Assembly (NCBI GenBank): GCA_963920665.1
Contig: OY987266.1
Location: 5,337,001 to 5,401,000, forward strand
Reading direction: 5' to 3'
Length of the DNA: 64,000 nt
DNA from: Straminergon stramineum
Lineage: Eukaryota; Streptophyta; Bryopsida; Hypnales; Calliergonaceae
Positions 38,524 to 51,009 of this stretch are shown here, in pieces. How positions within the stretch are numbered: the stretch's first letter is position 1; every line of letters begins with the position of its first letter. A model generated the notes under the pieces. It did not search any database. It saw nothing but the letters and a program-made list of their open reading frames with translations, and was not told the origin of the DNA. Position numbers and translations under genes: made by a program.

Positions 38524-39755
38524 GGCATCACTACTGGGCTTGAAAAATTAGGCCAAAATTTGGCTCAATTAGAGGTAGAGCATCCAATTTGGGGGTTGCA
38601 GAAAAGTAGAGAGTGCACTCATGGCCTCTAAAGAGCATAGCCAACCATTCTAGGCTCCTTCTAGCCAATCATCCCTGTAAACAAGTCCCATTTGAAAAAG
38701 TTGTTATACATTTAATGACTTGGCAAGCTTGCCAACCAATAGATGAAGATTGAAGAATACAAAAACATGACAAAATATAAGTTGACACCTTAAAGCTACT
38801 CAATCAACGATCGATAGGAACAGTGTCTTGTGGTTTCTAGTGCCAATTTTGGCGTGAGTGGGCTCTTTCTATCACTGGCTAGGTAAGTGAAGGGGATCAA
38901 TTATTGGCCGGCCATACCCTAGCATGGGCTCTTTTCCCATCAATGGGTGGCAATGCTCTGAGAGCATCCCCACCCACCTAGGATAGTGGATGATTTCTAT
39001 GAATTGGCTTGCAAAAATTGTCCCACCCGTCTGGCATTTTAAATGACTGGTTAACATAATGGGGTAGCAGACACACTCCGGTTGGCAAAAGGGGGTTGTT
39101 TTGCCAGCCAAATCCGGGTTTGCAAACCAACTTGTAAACAACGTAAGACAAGGAATCTTGCAACATCAACCCACACAAAGATCATGTTTGGCTAGAAACA
39201 TGGAGTTCAACCCAATGATCGAACATGAAGCTTGATGGCAGTAAAAGAGAGTTGTTGATCTTGATGGAGATTCAACAAAAAGTCAACATGCTTGGCTTGT
39301 TAACAAGTTTACGGGTGGGATTGTCCACTTTCTAGTAGCCTTGAAAATGGATGGCCCCTCCATTTTGCAAGCCACATCACCACCCATCTTGCAAAATGCA
39401 AGGGTGGTTTGGTTGACAAAATGCCAGGCCATCCACTTTGCAAGCTAGGTGGGAAGGAAGTGCTCTACTAGCAACCTATTAACCAAGCAATCTAACATGA
39501 ATAGTGAAGTAATTCAGGGACTAATCAACTAACTTGCTCAATTCCCACACTCAACTTCCGTGCTCAGCTTTCGCCAACATTGCGGAAAGGCAACTTTCTC
39601 TAGTCGTTTTCCTGTTTTGCAAGTCAACATCGACTTGCAAGCTGCACTTGCAAACAAGTCATCCATTTTGCAAGCTGCACTTGCAAGACAAGTGGGGTGG
39701 TTTTCCAAGCCGCCTTGGACAAGCCATCCGTTTTGCAAGATGGGTGGGGATGCTC
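38524..39755. mobile_element. Cluster of Harbinger-type MITEs
   Basis: The first piece runs from GGCATCACTACTGGGCTTG (38524; like the left end of the 8770 element) to GGGTGGCAATGCTC (38958). A second runs from GAGCATCCCCACCCA (38962) to TGGGTGGGGATGCTC (39755), a perfect 15-base inverted repeat, flanked by TGA and TAA. Inside it, several near-copies of GGCCATCCATTTTGCAAGC-type sequence (39340-39745) suggest nested or internally duplicated copies. Confidence 0.6.
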
Positions 39756-41659
39756 TAAGAGGCCACTCACAAGACGATATCTGATAACTTCTGGTTGTAA
39801 CTTCTTCCCAACCAGAATCTAATAAGTCGTGCCTTCCGAAGCCTCCGCAGTCTGCACACACACACAGGCCGTGATTTCCGCGTTTCCCCAACTATGGCGG
39901 TCATGTCCACTTGCACTGTTGCACAGTACTTACTGTAGACTCCTAAGTGTCCGTCCTCTGTGCGACGGGGTCACCGCAGCATTGGTCCTCTTCAGGGACC
40001 ATGATCCCAGTACTTTCTGCAGTGAATCTCTGCAAAATCTTGCTTAGGAAATTGAACTACAAATTAGGGTGAGCTGATCCACGTGTGGAACTTCGGATCC
40101 TCTTCTGTACTGTACTGTACTGTACTGTACTGAGCAAGTTTTGTTAATTCTGTTTTGGATACAATGGAAAGAAAAAGTTAACTTAATTCATTGCGACGGA
40201 GTCACCGCAGTCACGACTCTTCATGGGAAAGAGCAAGTAAGCTTACCTCACCCCGCCGCACAATACTATTACGTATAAGTTAGCAATTACTTACAAGAGA
40301 AGAAAAGGATTTTACTGCACCCAACTCAAGCAGTAGGCAATTCGGTGGCAAAATATCTTCACAAATGGATCACCCAAAAGGTAGTAATATTATGGGCGGA
40401 AATTGGTACCAGCTTGAAACTCTAGGTGAAATTGTAAAAACCTGGAGGAAGAAAATGAGTTGTTGGAAAGTGTCAAGCTCAACTGATCATGTTTGGAAAA
40501 TCAGAAACATAACAAATAATAAAAAAAAATAGGCAGAAGATTCTTCTGTAAGGTGGAGGTAGGATACTAAAATCTTTTGGGACCTCAATTAACCCCTACA
40601 CATCCAAGATTCATCTCCAGAATTGACGATTTGAGAAAAATCATTATAAAGTGTTATTTGGAAGCATATTTTGGAAGTGCTAATAAAAGTTGTAGATTTT
40701 GATTTGTAGATTTCATCTGTATGGTTAGATCCACCAATGCTATCACCAATCTTTTTTTTTTTAATAAAGTTTGAAAGAGAAATTCCAAAATTCCTTCAAA
40801 ATTCGGTTACAAGCAAAACATTATCATTTTTTGAATAAAATTTTGTTGGAATAGATTTGAAATGAAGTTTTCTTTAGATGGTGATTTTTGGAAATTTTTG
40901 TATTCTTGAAATCTATGACCTCATTTTGGCAAATCTAATTTTGAACTATAGTCAATGCAATTTGACTACTTGACATACTTGCACATTTATGATTTTAGAA
41001 AAATATATGTACTCTAGTAATTCCAAAGCCAAATGTTAGATAGGACAACAAGACTTGATAACGTATCTCCACAAATTATAATAACTTTCATCCAAGTAGT
41101 TAGGAGGATGAAACTAAAGTTTCAATCTATTCATCGTCCAGAAAATGGACATTAGAGTGCTTCGGGATTAATCATTTATTGTTGGATTTTGTTGACAATT
41201 GAAATAAGTATACCAAAATTGTTTAGCATGATATTTTTGGATATTGTATTATAAACTATAAAAGTTTCAAGCGCTCATTATTCATGTGATTATAATTGAC
41301 CCTTAGAAAAGTATACAATTTAGGCAAGAGTTGGTTTAGGTACATTTTGCAACTCAAATTGCAACTAAGTATAAGGTGTGAGCACATATACCAGTCACTT
41401 AATGAAATTCAACAAAAACTTAATAGAATTTGGATGCTTCAAAGGAATATTACATCTAACATCAATTTTAGAAACACACTTATTTTCAACACTTTGAAAA
41501 TTCAAAATTTGTTCTTAGTGTAAAAAAATGCATTCCAAGAGAAAATAGAATCCTCTTTCAACTACCAACAAGGTTCCACCCAAGTGAAAACACTTACAAC
41601 CATCCCCAAACAAAATCCTAACAAATGAACTTCCATCGAAAGGGTCTCCTAAAGTGCCA
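39756..41659. other. No gene; GC-richer patch with a short duplication
   Basis: 39830-40330 is GC-richer. TGCGACGGRGTCACCGCAG occurs at about 39960 and 40193, each followed by a CTCTTCA word. It may be an old promoter or gene remnant; no protein was recognised. The rest is AT-rich. Confidence 0.45.
40105..40132. repeat. (CTGTA)n pentanucleotide repeat
   Basis: Five and a half perfect units of CTGTA. Confidence 0.95.
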
Positions 41660-42488
41660 TTAACCCCTAAAGGACCAACCTATGTTTTTTGGCAATATAT
41701 AGATTTGGGATAGCTCACTACAAATGGAATTTTTATTTTCTTTCTTTGAAATTTTCACAAATGTGTCCAAGAAGTAGCTTTAAGGCCCAACAATTTTCAT
41801 AAATTTTGAATACATGTTTAAAAAGTTATTGTATAATATATAATTTTCATTGTTTGGTGGGCAGTTTAGATAGCAACAAAAACTTTTGTAAAAATTACTT
41901 TAATAAAAAATGAAATTGATTTTCTAGATTTATATATATGAAGAAAGCTTTGAATCATTCCATTTCAAGAAATGAAAGTTATGAGGAGCTTTAGTTGTGT
42001 ATAGTTTGTAGGTAGTTATGGAATCTCTACTCTAAAATAAACTTTGAAGAGCTTTATTAAACTCAATTTTCTATATTTTTAGAAAAATATAAAAATAGTT
42101 AGGTTTAGATTGTTTATTACAACATCACAACCATTGGGATTAGCACTTTTCAATTTCATAAATAAATTGTTAACAATTTGATATTTTGAATCATTCTCTA
42201 CTTCTTTTTACTTACTAATTTTTTCATGTATGTTGTACAATTCCAAATGATCAAAACAATTTCAAGTATGTAGACAACTTGCCTTGAAGAATGAATCCTA
42301 AGAGTTACAACAATTATGGACATTTTTTCATAATGATCTAACTTTGTGAAGTGCAGCTCCCCAAATTATTGAGGTGCAAAAAAGGGGTTTTCGTCACTTC
42401 AAATGCTCATATCTTACAATCTACAAAGCAAAAATTTCTGAAAATTTTTTCACATCTTCTCAAACCAGTGTACTACAGGATCCTATGG

Positions 42489-42522
<34 letters not shown>

Positions 42523-42554
42523 CCAAATGTTTTTTTTGGTACTTTAGGGATTAA
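41660..42554. mobile_element. TTAA-ended repeat, large family, copy 3
   Basis: Left end TTAACCCCTAAAGGACC, right end CTTTAGGGATTAA. 895 bp. It contains the (AT)n run at 42490-42519 and the shared block ATATCTTACAATCTAC...TTCACATCTTCTCAAACCAG. Its last TTAA is also the first TTAA of copy 4. Confidence 0.65.
42490..42519. repeat. (AT)n microsatellite
   Basis: About 15 units, inside TTAA-family copy 3. Confidence 0.95.
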
Positions 42555-43518
42555 CCCCTCACCACCGAAGGGGACGAAAAGTGTCCTTAAGTAAAATTCA
42601 AAGTGTTGTAACTTTTGCATCCACCGTCCGAATTTAATAAAACTTGTTGGAGAATTTGCGCTCTCTCTTCTAGTTTGTGTAGCAAAATTTTCAGATCAAT
42701 CCAATATTTTATGAATTTTTGGAAGCCAATCGAAGTTCATAGGTTCAATTTTAGTTCTCCAAACTCCATTTCATGGCTACAACTTCGGGGGCTTGTATCT
42801 ACTTCATCTAATGTTCTTTTTCAAGAAAATTTGTTGGGTTATTTTCCCCTTTAAGTCTAATTATTGTGATAGAATTTGTATGTCAATCCAGATTGTTTTG
42901 AATGTTTGGGACTTTGGATTCGAAGTTCAAAATCCTGACATTTTTGGATTATAGTGAACTTCAATAGCTTGTTTCTTCTTCATACAATGTTCGTTTCCAA
43001 TCATTTTTCTTGGAAAAGTTGCACATAGTAGTCTAGTTTGTGTGTTTAAAATTTCATATCAATCCAAGATGTTATGAGTGAATGAGAAGCATTTTAGTAG
43101 GAGGTTCAATTTTTGATGTGCTTTTTGCTTCTTTTCTTGCTATTTTTTGACATTTCAAAGCCATATTGGAGAGACAATGAGTCAATTCAATGAATTTTTT
43201 TTTCATCAATGTGTCTGTTTGCTGATTTTGAATCACTTTATAATTTCAAGTTTCTTCATTTGAGTAGATTTAGAAACTGAATTTCGCCTCAAAATGTGTT
43301 TTGGGGAAAATTTCAGCATCCTTTTTCAACACTAAAACATTATAATCTTGCAATCTATGCAGTCAAATGACACCAAATTTTTTACATGCCATCTACAACA
43401 GATGCACTACAAGATCATACGGCTGAGAACTCTATACCTAAGTGAAATTTATATCTATAACACTTCAAAGGTAATGCTGTTTTTTGAGCTGTTTGGGCCT
43501 TCAGCGGTGAGGGGTTAA
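42551..43518. mobile_element. TTAA-ended repeat, large family, copy 4
   Basis: Left end TTAACCCCTCACCACCGAAG, right end CTTCAGCGGTGAGGGGTTAA, a nearly perfect inverted repeat of 20 bases including TTAA. 968 bp. Inside is the family block AATCTTGCAATCTATGCAGT...CACTACAAGATCATACGG. Confidence 0.7.
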
Positions 43519-44307
43519 ACCATACCCTTCTTTGTGATTACTTGACCATTGACTTATTCTATTTCGGTTATATAACCAAGATACGTGACGATTGCAACGG
43601 CCCAGGGTCTTCACAATCAATTTTCCAAGTCTTCTCAAATTCTATTTTTTTTTGCAATCAATTCTTCTCAACTGTCATTAGGAACCGACATGTTTCTACT
43701 AGAAAATTTTTCCTTCCACTCTAAAATTGGTTATTTTGACGAGTGCGTGTTTTACCTTCCGAGGTTTTCATTAAAATGGACATTGGGCTAAATTGTTTAT
43801 TTGGTTGTTTGAAGACGTCATTTTCTTTCACATACTTCGCTATGCACATTTCAACACTGCTCTCCCAAAAAATGCACTGGTATGTATGTTGAAAATCTTC
43901 AAATACTGCATACTCCATACTATACTACATACAATTTTCCATGAATTGAGTAGCAAGCAGGGAACTTGAATTCTGCTTGTGTTCTCTCCCCTCTATCAAA
44001 ATCCAGAAGCATTTCCAGAATATTCACAAAAAACAAGTTACTATGCAATAAGGCCTTGTACAAACTCGAATTTCGGCGGTTATTAGGGTACAAAAAATTT
44101 ACAGAGTATTCTGCAGCATTCGTTTACTAGGACTTACAGTCACTTCGGCACTCCATTCTATATCCTCACACTATCCAGGTGAAGTTCCAAAATGCGACAG
44201 CGTACTAAATTACACCCTTCAATCACTACAAAATCCACCATCGACTAGACTAAACCACGGTCACAGATAGGAGGTCATTAATTAATCAATCGTCCTGATC
44301 AATTTCA

Positions 44308-46023
44308 TTAGTGATGAATAATCCTCTGCAATAGCCCCAGCTTCTTCTTTTGCCCTCCAGGGCTGATAGTACCATCTGCGTTGTGAATCCCATTACCATC
44401 GCGAACTTTCGTTCCTTCGTCCGAAGATGACGAAGAAGACGAGCTGGAGTTCCTGTGCAGAAGACTTCCTAATCCATCGTGATGGCGGTGCTTGTGGCCA
44501 TGCGTGATGAGGTTGAAATCACCGGGGTTGACAAACTCTCCAACAGACGCCTCGCAGTAGCTGCAGAACAAGCACACAATCTACAGTCAAGCGAAAGCAC
44601 TGTAACATCGAATGCATAAACAGTAGTCCAGGGAACTTCTTCATAAGAAAGAGAGATTTCAGTCGTTTAACTGGACCTCAGATCTATACAAGTCGTAGTT
44701 TTAGGTAAAATTCTGGAAACATTAACGTCACTTTGAAAGAAACACGCCGTTTTAATAAATATGACCATAAATAGCAGAATTTCAAAGTGTTGTCAAAGTG
44801 AATTGAATACTTACTTTCCAGTGGGGACCTCAACCATGCGCGTGACCGGAACCTCCCTCACAACAGGCACCACAACCCTCTCCTCCACATCCTCCGTGAT
44901 GACCCGCGGCACCTGTAAGAAAATTCCATTCGATTGGCAAACTCCAGTTTAAATGGCAACAATATGTACAATCGTACTTATAAAATCCATAGTTGTTCAA
45001 GTTATCAAAGGAATTATCACTTTGAGCATCACATTGGGAGCAATCAAATGTTTGCCTCACCTGTTCGATTCTGGGCACATCAACGTACTCCACTTCAGGG
45101 ACCATATCCGTCACTTCCCGCTCCTCTTCCACCACGCGGTACACTATTTCGATCCTCGTCTTGGGCACTTGCCGCACCACCGGCACGCGGTCAATCCTCT
45201 CGATCTCATCATAGATGATTCTTGTCTTGGGAACGACAATGACCCGCTCCTCTTGATGCACTTCCTTCACGAAGTCCGTCTTCTCCACGGTCTTCATCTC
45301 CGGGTAGCGCTGGATGACTTGCACCCGAGTCTCAAATTCCTTGGGCTGCAATTAGTTAACCCAAGCTAGCTATGGTCAGAACCGTACCGGCATTGAGATC
45401 AAAGATTGGCATGTTCTCAATGTATGTAATGCAAGCCTTGCTCATTATAATGGCGAGTTTATGTAAACTGCGGATGTAGCTTCAGTCACCCTATTGAGAC
45501 CTTAGACCTATACCATTCCCATTTTGAAGTTCTAAGCACTTGTGAAACACGCCATTCAATGGTGGTCAGTAAAATTTCAGGGCACCTCAAAATCAGAACT
45601 TTGGCGCTCTGATAGACAACATTCGAAGGATTGAGACCATAGTGTCGAACTAAGGTCCCAACCAGGGCAAGCTAGATCTATTTTTCATGGGACAGTGGGA
45701 CCTACGAGGTCTCGGATGTTGGGGTTGGGGCAATAGGCTTCGCCTTCGTGGGTGACAAGGGTGCGGTTCCGCAACTTGGCCATTTCCTCTTCAGTGTGGC
45801 CCAGCATACCACCATTGTGATTGTGGTGGTGGTGGTGGTGATCCAAGAGACCTCTGTCAGCAACAGCAATGTCGTCGTCATTGTTGAAGGCAGACACTTC
45901 TGGATGATCGACCCGGCCAGTGGCTGCTGCTTTGGCAGCGTCCGCTGCTCGGCCCGCAGGACCCTTGCCTTCCAGGCGCCCTTCCTCGGCACCCAAAGCT
46001 GCACGCTCAGTTGCAGTAGCCAT
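44308..46023 (-). CDS. Alveolin-like Val-Pro repeat protein, copy A (four exons)
   Basis: Coding exons are 46023-45706, 45345-45061, 44912-44815 and 44560-44308 (317 residues). Donors are GTAGGT, GTGAGG and GTAAGT; acceptors are TTGCAG, TTACAG and CTGCAG. Phases agree. Residues 1-106 form an N-terminal part with an Ala-rich stretch, a His run (62-67) and the motif AYCPNPNIRDL. Residues 107-235 are a charged repeat core with units such as VIVVPKTRI, VRQVPKTRIE and VREVPVTRMVEVP. The end has NYCEA, GDFNLI, a nine-Ser run followed by Asp-Glu, and a basic tail. There is no signal peptide or membrane span. The core recalls alveolins and related charged-repeat cytoskeletal proteins of protists; that link is inference from repeat style, not alignment. 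An upstream in-frame ATG at 46077 was not chosen, because an intron acceptor lies between and the paralogue starts at the equivalent of 46023. The exon order is confirmed by the paralogue at 56435-57903. Confidence 0.8.
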
Positions 46024-46054
46024 AAACTTTACTTTGCCTTCCTCTGAACAACAC

Positions 46055-46820
46055 CTGCAGCACAGGAACCCGACCAAATTACTAACCTTTCGTTCAAAGC
46101 CCTTCTGGAGGACTTCGCATTACACCAAATCACCACAACTGCAGAAGTGGGACCAGGTGCTTATAACGACACGGTTCTGATGACATTCTCATACTGCTAA
46201 TCTACAAAAGTCCTCTTAAGGACATGGCATTGTACCAAACCTAACATCGCAACAACAGAAGTGGGAGCAGGCTGGTGCTTAATTAGAATGATATGATAAT
46301 TCTTACGGCATTGCAATAGAACGCATCAGACCAGCTCATACTTCTACTTCAGTTTACTAATATCATATTAACGACACTAAGACATCGTTAGAATACGAAC
46401 ACAGTTCATACAACAGCGATCCCAGTGTCGTTCTAAGTTACTCTCCTACCAGTGAACTTGAAAACACAAAGGCTAACTAGGACAAACACTCAAACACAAC
46501 ATACACTCTACAATTGAATTACAAAACTCAAGCACCAGTTGAGAGCCTTCAAAGTATCATATTGCAATACAAGAATCCCCCACATTGTGCTCCAATCAAA
46601 CCCAATGACAACCTTTTAAAAAGCGACATAGACAGATCAACCTCGGAATAACATAGAAAGGGCCAGCACCAGCACCTGTTAAACTCAAAAGCGGCGACTC
46701 CAGGAGATCGAGAAAAAGAGAAAACTTTCCGAGGGGGACTGAAGACTGCAGTGGGATCTAAAGAGCTGGGTGACTGATAGAGTGGAATGATAAGAATAAC
46801 GATCAGAATTGTTTATAGCA
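46055..46820 (-). promoter_or_regulatory. Candidate promoter and 5' UTR intron of copy A
   Basis: On the minus strand a TATA box reads CTATAAAC at about 46818-46811. A GC-richer leader follows down to a possible donor (AACAG|GTGCTG, exon end 46676). A strong acceptor (GTGCTGCAG, exon start 46054) lies 31 nt before the ATG at 46023. The intron would be about 620 nt. Its lower part holds a diverged tandem duplication with a period of about 110 nt (starting about 46109 and 46219). Transcript boundaries are inferred. Confidence 0.4.
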
Positions 46821-47637
46821 CACAAGGGCTACGTCTTGGTTACAACAGAGCAGGAATCAGGTGGTGCCACGCACTCGGTATTTGGCACGCCGCCAGTACT
46901 CTCGTGATTCGTGAGGAGTCATTACGTATACGGCTTGATGTCGAAATTGCTCCCTGCGCCATCTGGGCTTCCTGAAATGGTCCGATCTGGTTTTTGTAAC
47001 ATCTGGGCCGTCCAAGAGCGTCGTAATTTCTGGTAGATCGTGGATTTGAATTGCGCACTTACTTCTCCGTACTGCTGAGGTACCGGTAGCCCTGTACAGT
47101 ACGCCCTGGGCCTCTTTGATATCAAGCTCTGTAATATCACATCCTCTGGGCTCTTTCTAATTGCCTTTGTGTCAAAATCGATTCTGAGGCCCACCCTCGG
47201 TTTTTTCCAACCCTCTTTCCAAAAATTTCACCTTGGGGAAATGTTGTCCAAAGCTTATTGTTTACCACCTAAAATCTAACAAGAAAATTTTAATTTCATA
47301 TTTGAAATCAAAGAAATCAAAATAATGTTAAAGGAAAAACTTGACCACCATAGAAGAGGGGGAACATTTTTGCATTAATACTTGGGCTTGGGCATGTGAA
47401 AAAAAGGTTACCCTCTTCAAAATCAAAAAGGACCTTCAGTAGTGGCTAGGCAAAGGACATAACCAACTCGAAAAGTTATTTTGTATTAACTTTCTAATAC
47501 CGGTATTGTAAGCCTTAGCTCTATATTATATCTTAGCAATTATTGTCAGGGTGAGGTTCACTCAAAAAATTCACCTAGGAAAAATTTGTAATTAAAATAG
47601 AAACACCCATACCCATACTTCAATTGTAGAGTTCCCT
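46821..47637. other. Upstream flank of copy A, no second gene
   Basis: Moderately GC-rich to about 47210. A 90-residue minus frame there lacks an ATG and a recognisable family. Confidence 0.5.
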
Positions 47638-48571
47638 TAACCCTTAAAAGACTAGAATGCATTGTTTGGCAACATAGAAATTTTAAGCAAGTACATGTGA
47701 TTGGAGATTTTTATATATTTTAAATTGAAAGTTAAATAGAAGGTAGGACAAGGAATATCTTTCATGTGCATCAAATTTCATGACATTTGGAAATATGAGT
47801 CAAAAGGTATAGCCTAATACATAACTTTTTTTCTTTGGGCAGGTAGTCTAGGCAAATTAGAAAAAATCACTTTTTAAGAAACCCAAATTTGAAATTGGTT
47901 TTCTAGAGTTATATATACATGGAAAGTTTTGAATCATTCCATTTTGATTAATGAGGCAAAAGTTATGAGGGTTTTTAGTTTACAGGTAGTTATGGATTAT
48001 CTACTCTTAAATAAACTTTGAAGTCCTTTATTTTACTCAATTTTAAATATTTTTTGAAAAAAATAAAATGACATGATGTAGATTTTTCATCACAAAATTT
48101 CAACCATTTGGAATTGGAATTTTTCAATTTCATAACAAAAAATTTAACAATTTTATATTTGAATCATTCTCTACTTCTTTCTACTTACTATTTTTTCCTA
48201 TATGTTGTACAATTCCAAATGATTTGAAATTTTTCAAGCATGTTATCAACTTGCATTGAAGAATGAATCCAAAGAAGCACCACCATTTTGGACATTTTTT
48301 CATACAAATTTGAGCTTGTAAAGTGCAGTTGCCTTGTTTTTCACAAGACCCCCAAAAGTATTTTTGTAAGTTTGAAAGCTTATATCTTGAAATCCATGCG
48401 GTGAAAATTTCTGAAATTTTTTCCACATCTTCTCAAACTAGCTTACCACAAGATACTACGGTTATATGTGTCCAATAATGTTTTTTTTGCTAAAATTTAG
48501 TACTTATACTAGAAATGACTATTTTTGAGCGTTTTCGGTGAAAAACATAGTCAAGGAATTTTAGGGGTTAA
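47638..48571. mobile_element. TTAA-ended repeat, large family, copy 5
   Basis: Left end TTAACCCTTAAAAGAC, right end AATTTTAGGGGTTAA. 934 bp. It is the closest relative of copy 3 (CTACTTCTTTCTACTTACTA, CATATGTTGTACAATTCC-type stretch, CACATCTTCTCAAACTAG). Confidence 0.65.
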
Positions 48572-49248
48572 AGTGTCTCCAAGAGTACCTTGAAACCATC
48601 CCCATGATTAATTGTAGTTGGTAGGCTTTGGTTTTTTATATTTATTGCAAAAACCAAGGCAATTTTATTAGAGTGTGGTTTAGGGTGCCCTAGGGAGTTC
48701 TACTTTGTCAATTCTTAGAAATTAGATGCCTTATCCCAAAATTCTATTTTTGTTTTTGAAAATTCATGATTTTTAATTGTTGATACTAAAAACGTATTTT
48801 TTTTCTAAAAATAAGTGCCTCCATCTATGATGAATTGCTTAATGGACGGTTATGGGTGTTGCTACTTTAACAATCATATAACATTCTTGATTATAAAGGC
48901 ATGGGTCTTGTTTTTAAAATGGTAATTTTTAAAAATGATTCCTCAACATCAACATTGTTAAAGATGGATTGACCCATGGCTTTGGAATTAAATTTTTTTT
49001 ATGTATATAGATAAATAAATAAAAATTGAACTCATTTTTGGAGTCAAAGATCCCAAGTTAATTATAGTAGGCAATACATTTAAAATTCACCAAATTTAAA
49101 GTAGTAGGAAAATTTTTACATTTGTTCAACAAGGTGAAGAATATAGCTAGACCTCACCTTGCAACAATATATGCTAGGGTGCTATGGAGAGTTGCCTAGG
49201 GTACTACAAGGATAATCATAAAAACATGATAATATATAGCTTAAGCCC

Positions 49249-50043
49249 TTAACCTCCTAAAGGACCATTGTCTCCTTGGGGTACAAATTGGATTTTAGGC
49301 AAGTACATACAATCTCAATTTTTTTCATGATTTCTTGAAACTTATTTTAAGATAGGAAAATAAATTAGTTTTTTGGAAATATGATATTTATTTCAATCAC
49401 TGTTTGGGATCAAAAGTTATGCCAAAGAAGCTCAAAACAAAGGAGAACAACACAAAAAAAATTCACAAAATTCTACTTTTCCTTTTTTCCCATAGACTAT
49501 ATTTTTGTTTATATAGAAACTTTGATTCTTTCCATTTGTTAAGTGATGTGAAAGTTATGGAGCATCTTGTTTTCCAAGCAATCAAAAAATAATCTATTGG
49601 ATTTGTTTTTGAAGTCAATTTTCATAGTTTTAAGAAAAAAAATTTGGCCATATCTTTAAAAAATAAATTCTCATGGTTTAGTTTGATTTCTAGAATAATC
49701 TCACCATTGGGATTAGTGTGTTTCAATTCCATCTTAGAGACACTATTAATTTAGATTTTCCTTCTATCTCATACCTACTTCTACCTAACAATTTCTTTAA
49801 GAATGAAAAATTAAGTTGTTTTTTCTTAAATGTTTTTCCTATACTTTAAATGCAAATATCTAGCAATTTGTGTGGTCAAAAATTCTGAAATTTATTCTAC
49901 ACATTCTCATACTAGTCAGGTGTAAGATCTTATGGTTAGATGTAAAAAAATAAATTTCAAAGTTTTTTATTGTTTGCAATAGAAGTGACAATTTTGAGTG
50001 TCTTTTGATGAAAAAAGGTCACATGTGGTCTTTTAGGGATTAA
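49249..50043. mobile_element. TTAA-ended repeat, large family, copy 6
   Basis: Left end TTAACCTCCTAAAGGACC, right end GTCTTTTAGGGATTAA. 795 bp. It carries the same inner block (AATATCTAGCAATTTGTGTGG...GTAAGATCTTATGG) and is closest to copy 1. Confidence 0.6.
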
Positions 50044-51009
50044 AGAGCAAGCAACCAAATTATGAACATTATGTGAATGCAAATATGTATGACACTACCA
50101 TACATTCTCTCATGTATAATCTTCTCTTTTTCATCCACCCAAAAATTGTAGGTTCTTGTATTAGTTATTTATCACTTGGGCAAAAAGATTTTTAAAACTC
50201 TTTTTAGTTAAACAATCTATTGTTTCACCTCAAATATAAAATTTTCCAATTCAAAAATGGCCCCTAAAAATGACTTCAAATAAATAAATATTCTTTCAGT
50301 TAAAACTAAATCACCATCATTAAATTTACTCAAATAAAACTTTTACAAAGTTACAATTTTTTTTCTAATATCTACTAGTATTGATTTTAGATAGGATTTT
50401 AAAATTTGAGTTTCAAATTTTCTTGATAATTTTTGGTTAGTACAATATAATATCCAACCATGTTGATGTGATCTAGTTTGAGTAGTAGTTCACATATCAT
50501 CATCAAATCATTCTTCTAAGCTCCAATTAATAGCACGTTTTACATTTGGGGAGGTTTGAATTACCTTTGGATTAACAATTGTGAAAAAGAAATTCTAGAC
50601 CATTGGTCTAGCAATTAATTTTACTTTAGCAACTCCAAGTACTTTGTTGACTTTGTTTGTACATGTCTAAGTATTCACTCTTGCAATGATACAAAATTCA
50701 ATGTAATCACTTGTAACAAGTGCCTTTGCTATAAATGGCATCAAAGAGTTATAGATGCATTTCATTTTAATAGCAATGTAAAGGAAATAAAGACAATATA
50801 ATCTAAGAGAAATTTCTTTATTTTTCTTGTATATACTAGTTTTGTGAAAAATGCACATAGCCACATGCACTTCATTTCTACCAAAAATACAATTAAGTTA
50901 TACATTATGCATATGAAAGGCATATTGTGCATCACTTTATAAAATAATTCAATAAAAATTATATGTTAGATCTCTTTTGAAAATTGAAAGACTAACATAT
51001 ACAATATCC

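Noticed and set aside
45748..46047. Valine-rich plus-strand frame
   Set aside because: It is the antisense shadow of the His-rich exon 1 of copy A.
46922..47194. 90-residue minus-strand frame upstream of copy A
   Set aside because: No ATG at its start, no known motif, and it overlaps the likely promoter flank.
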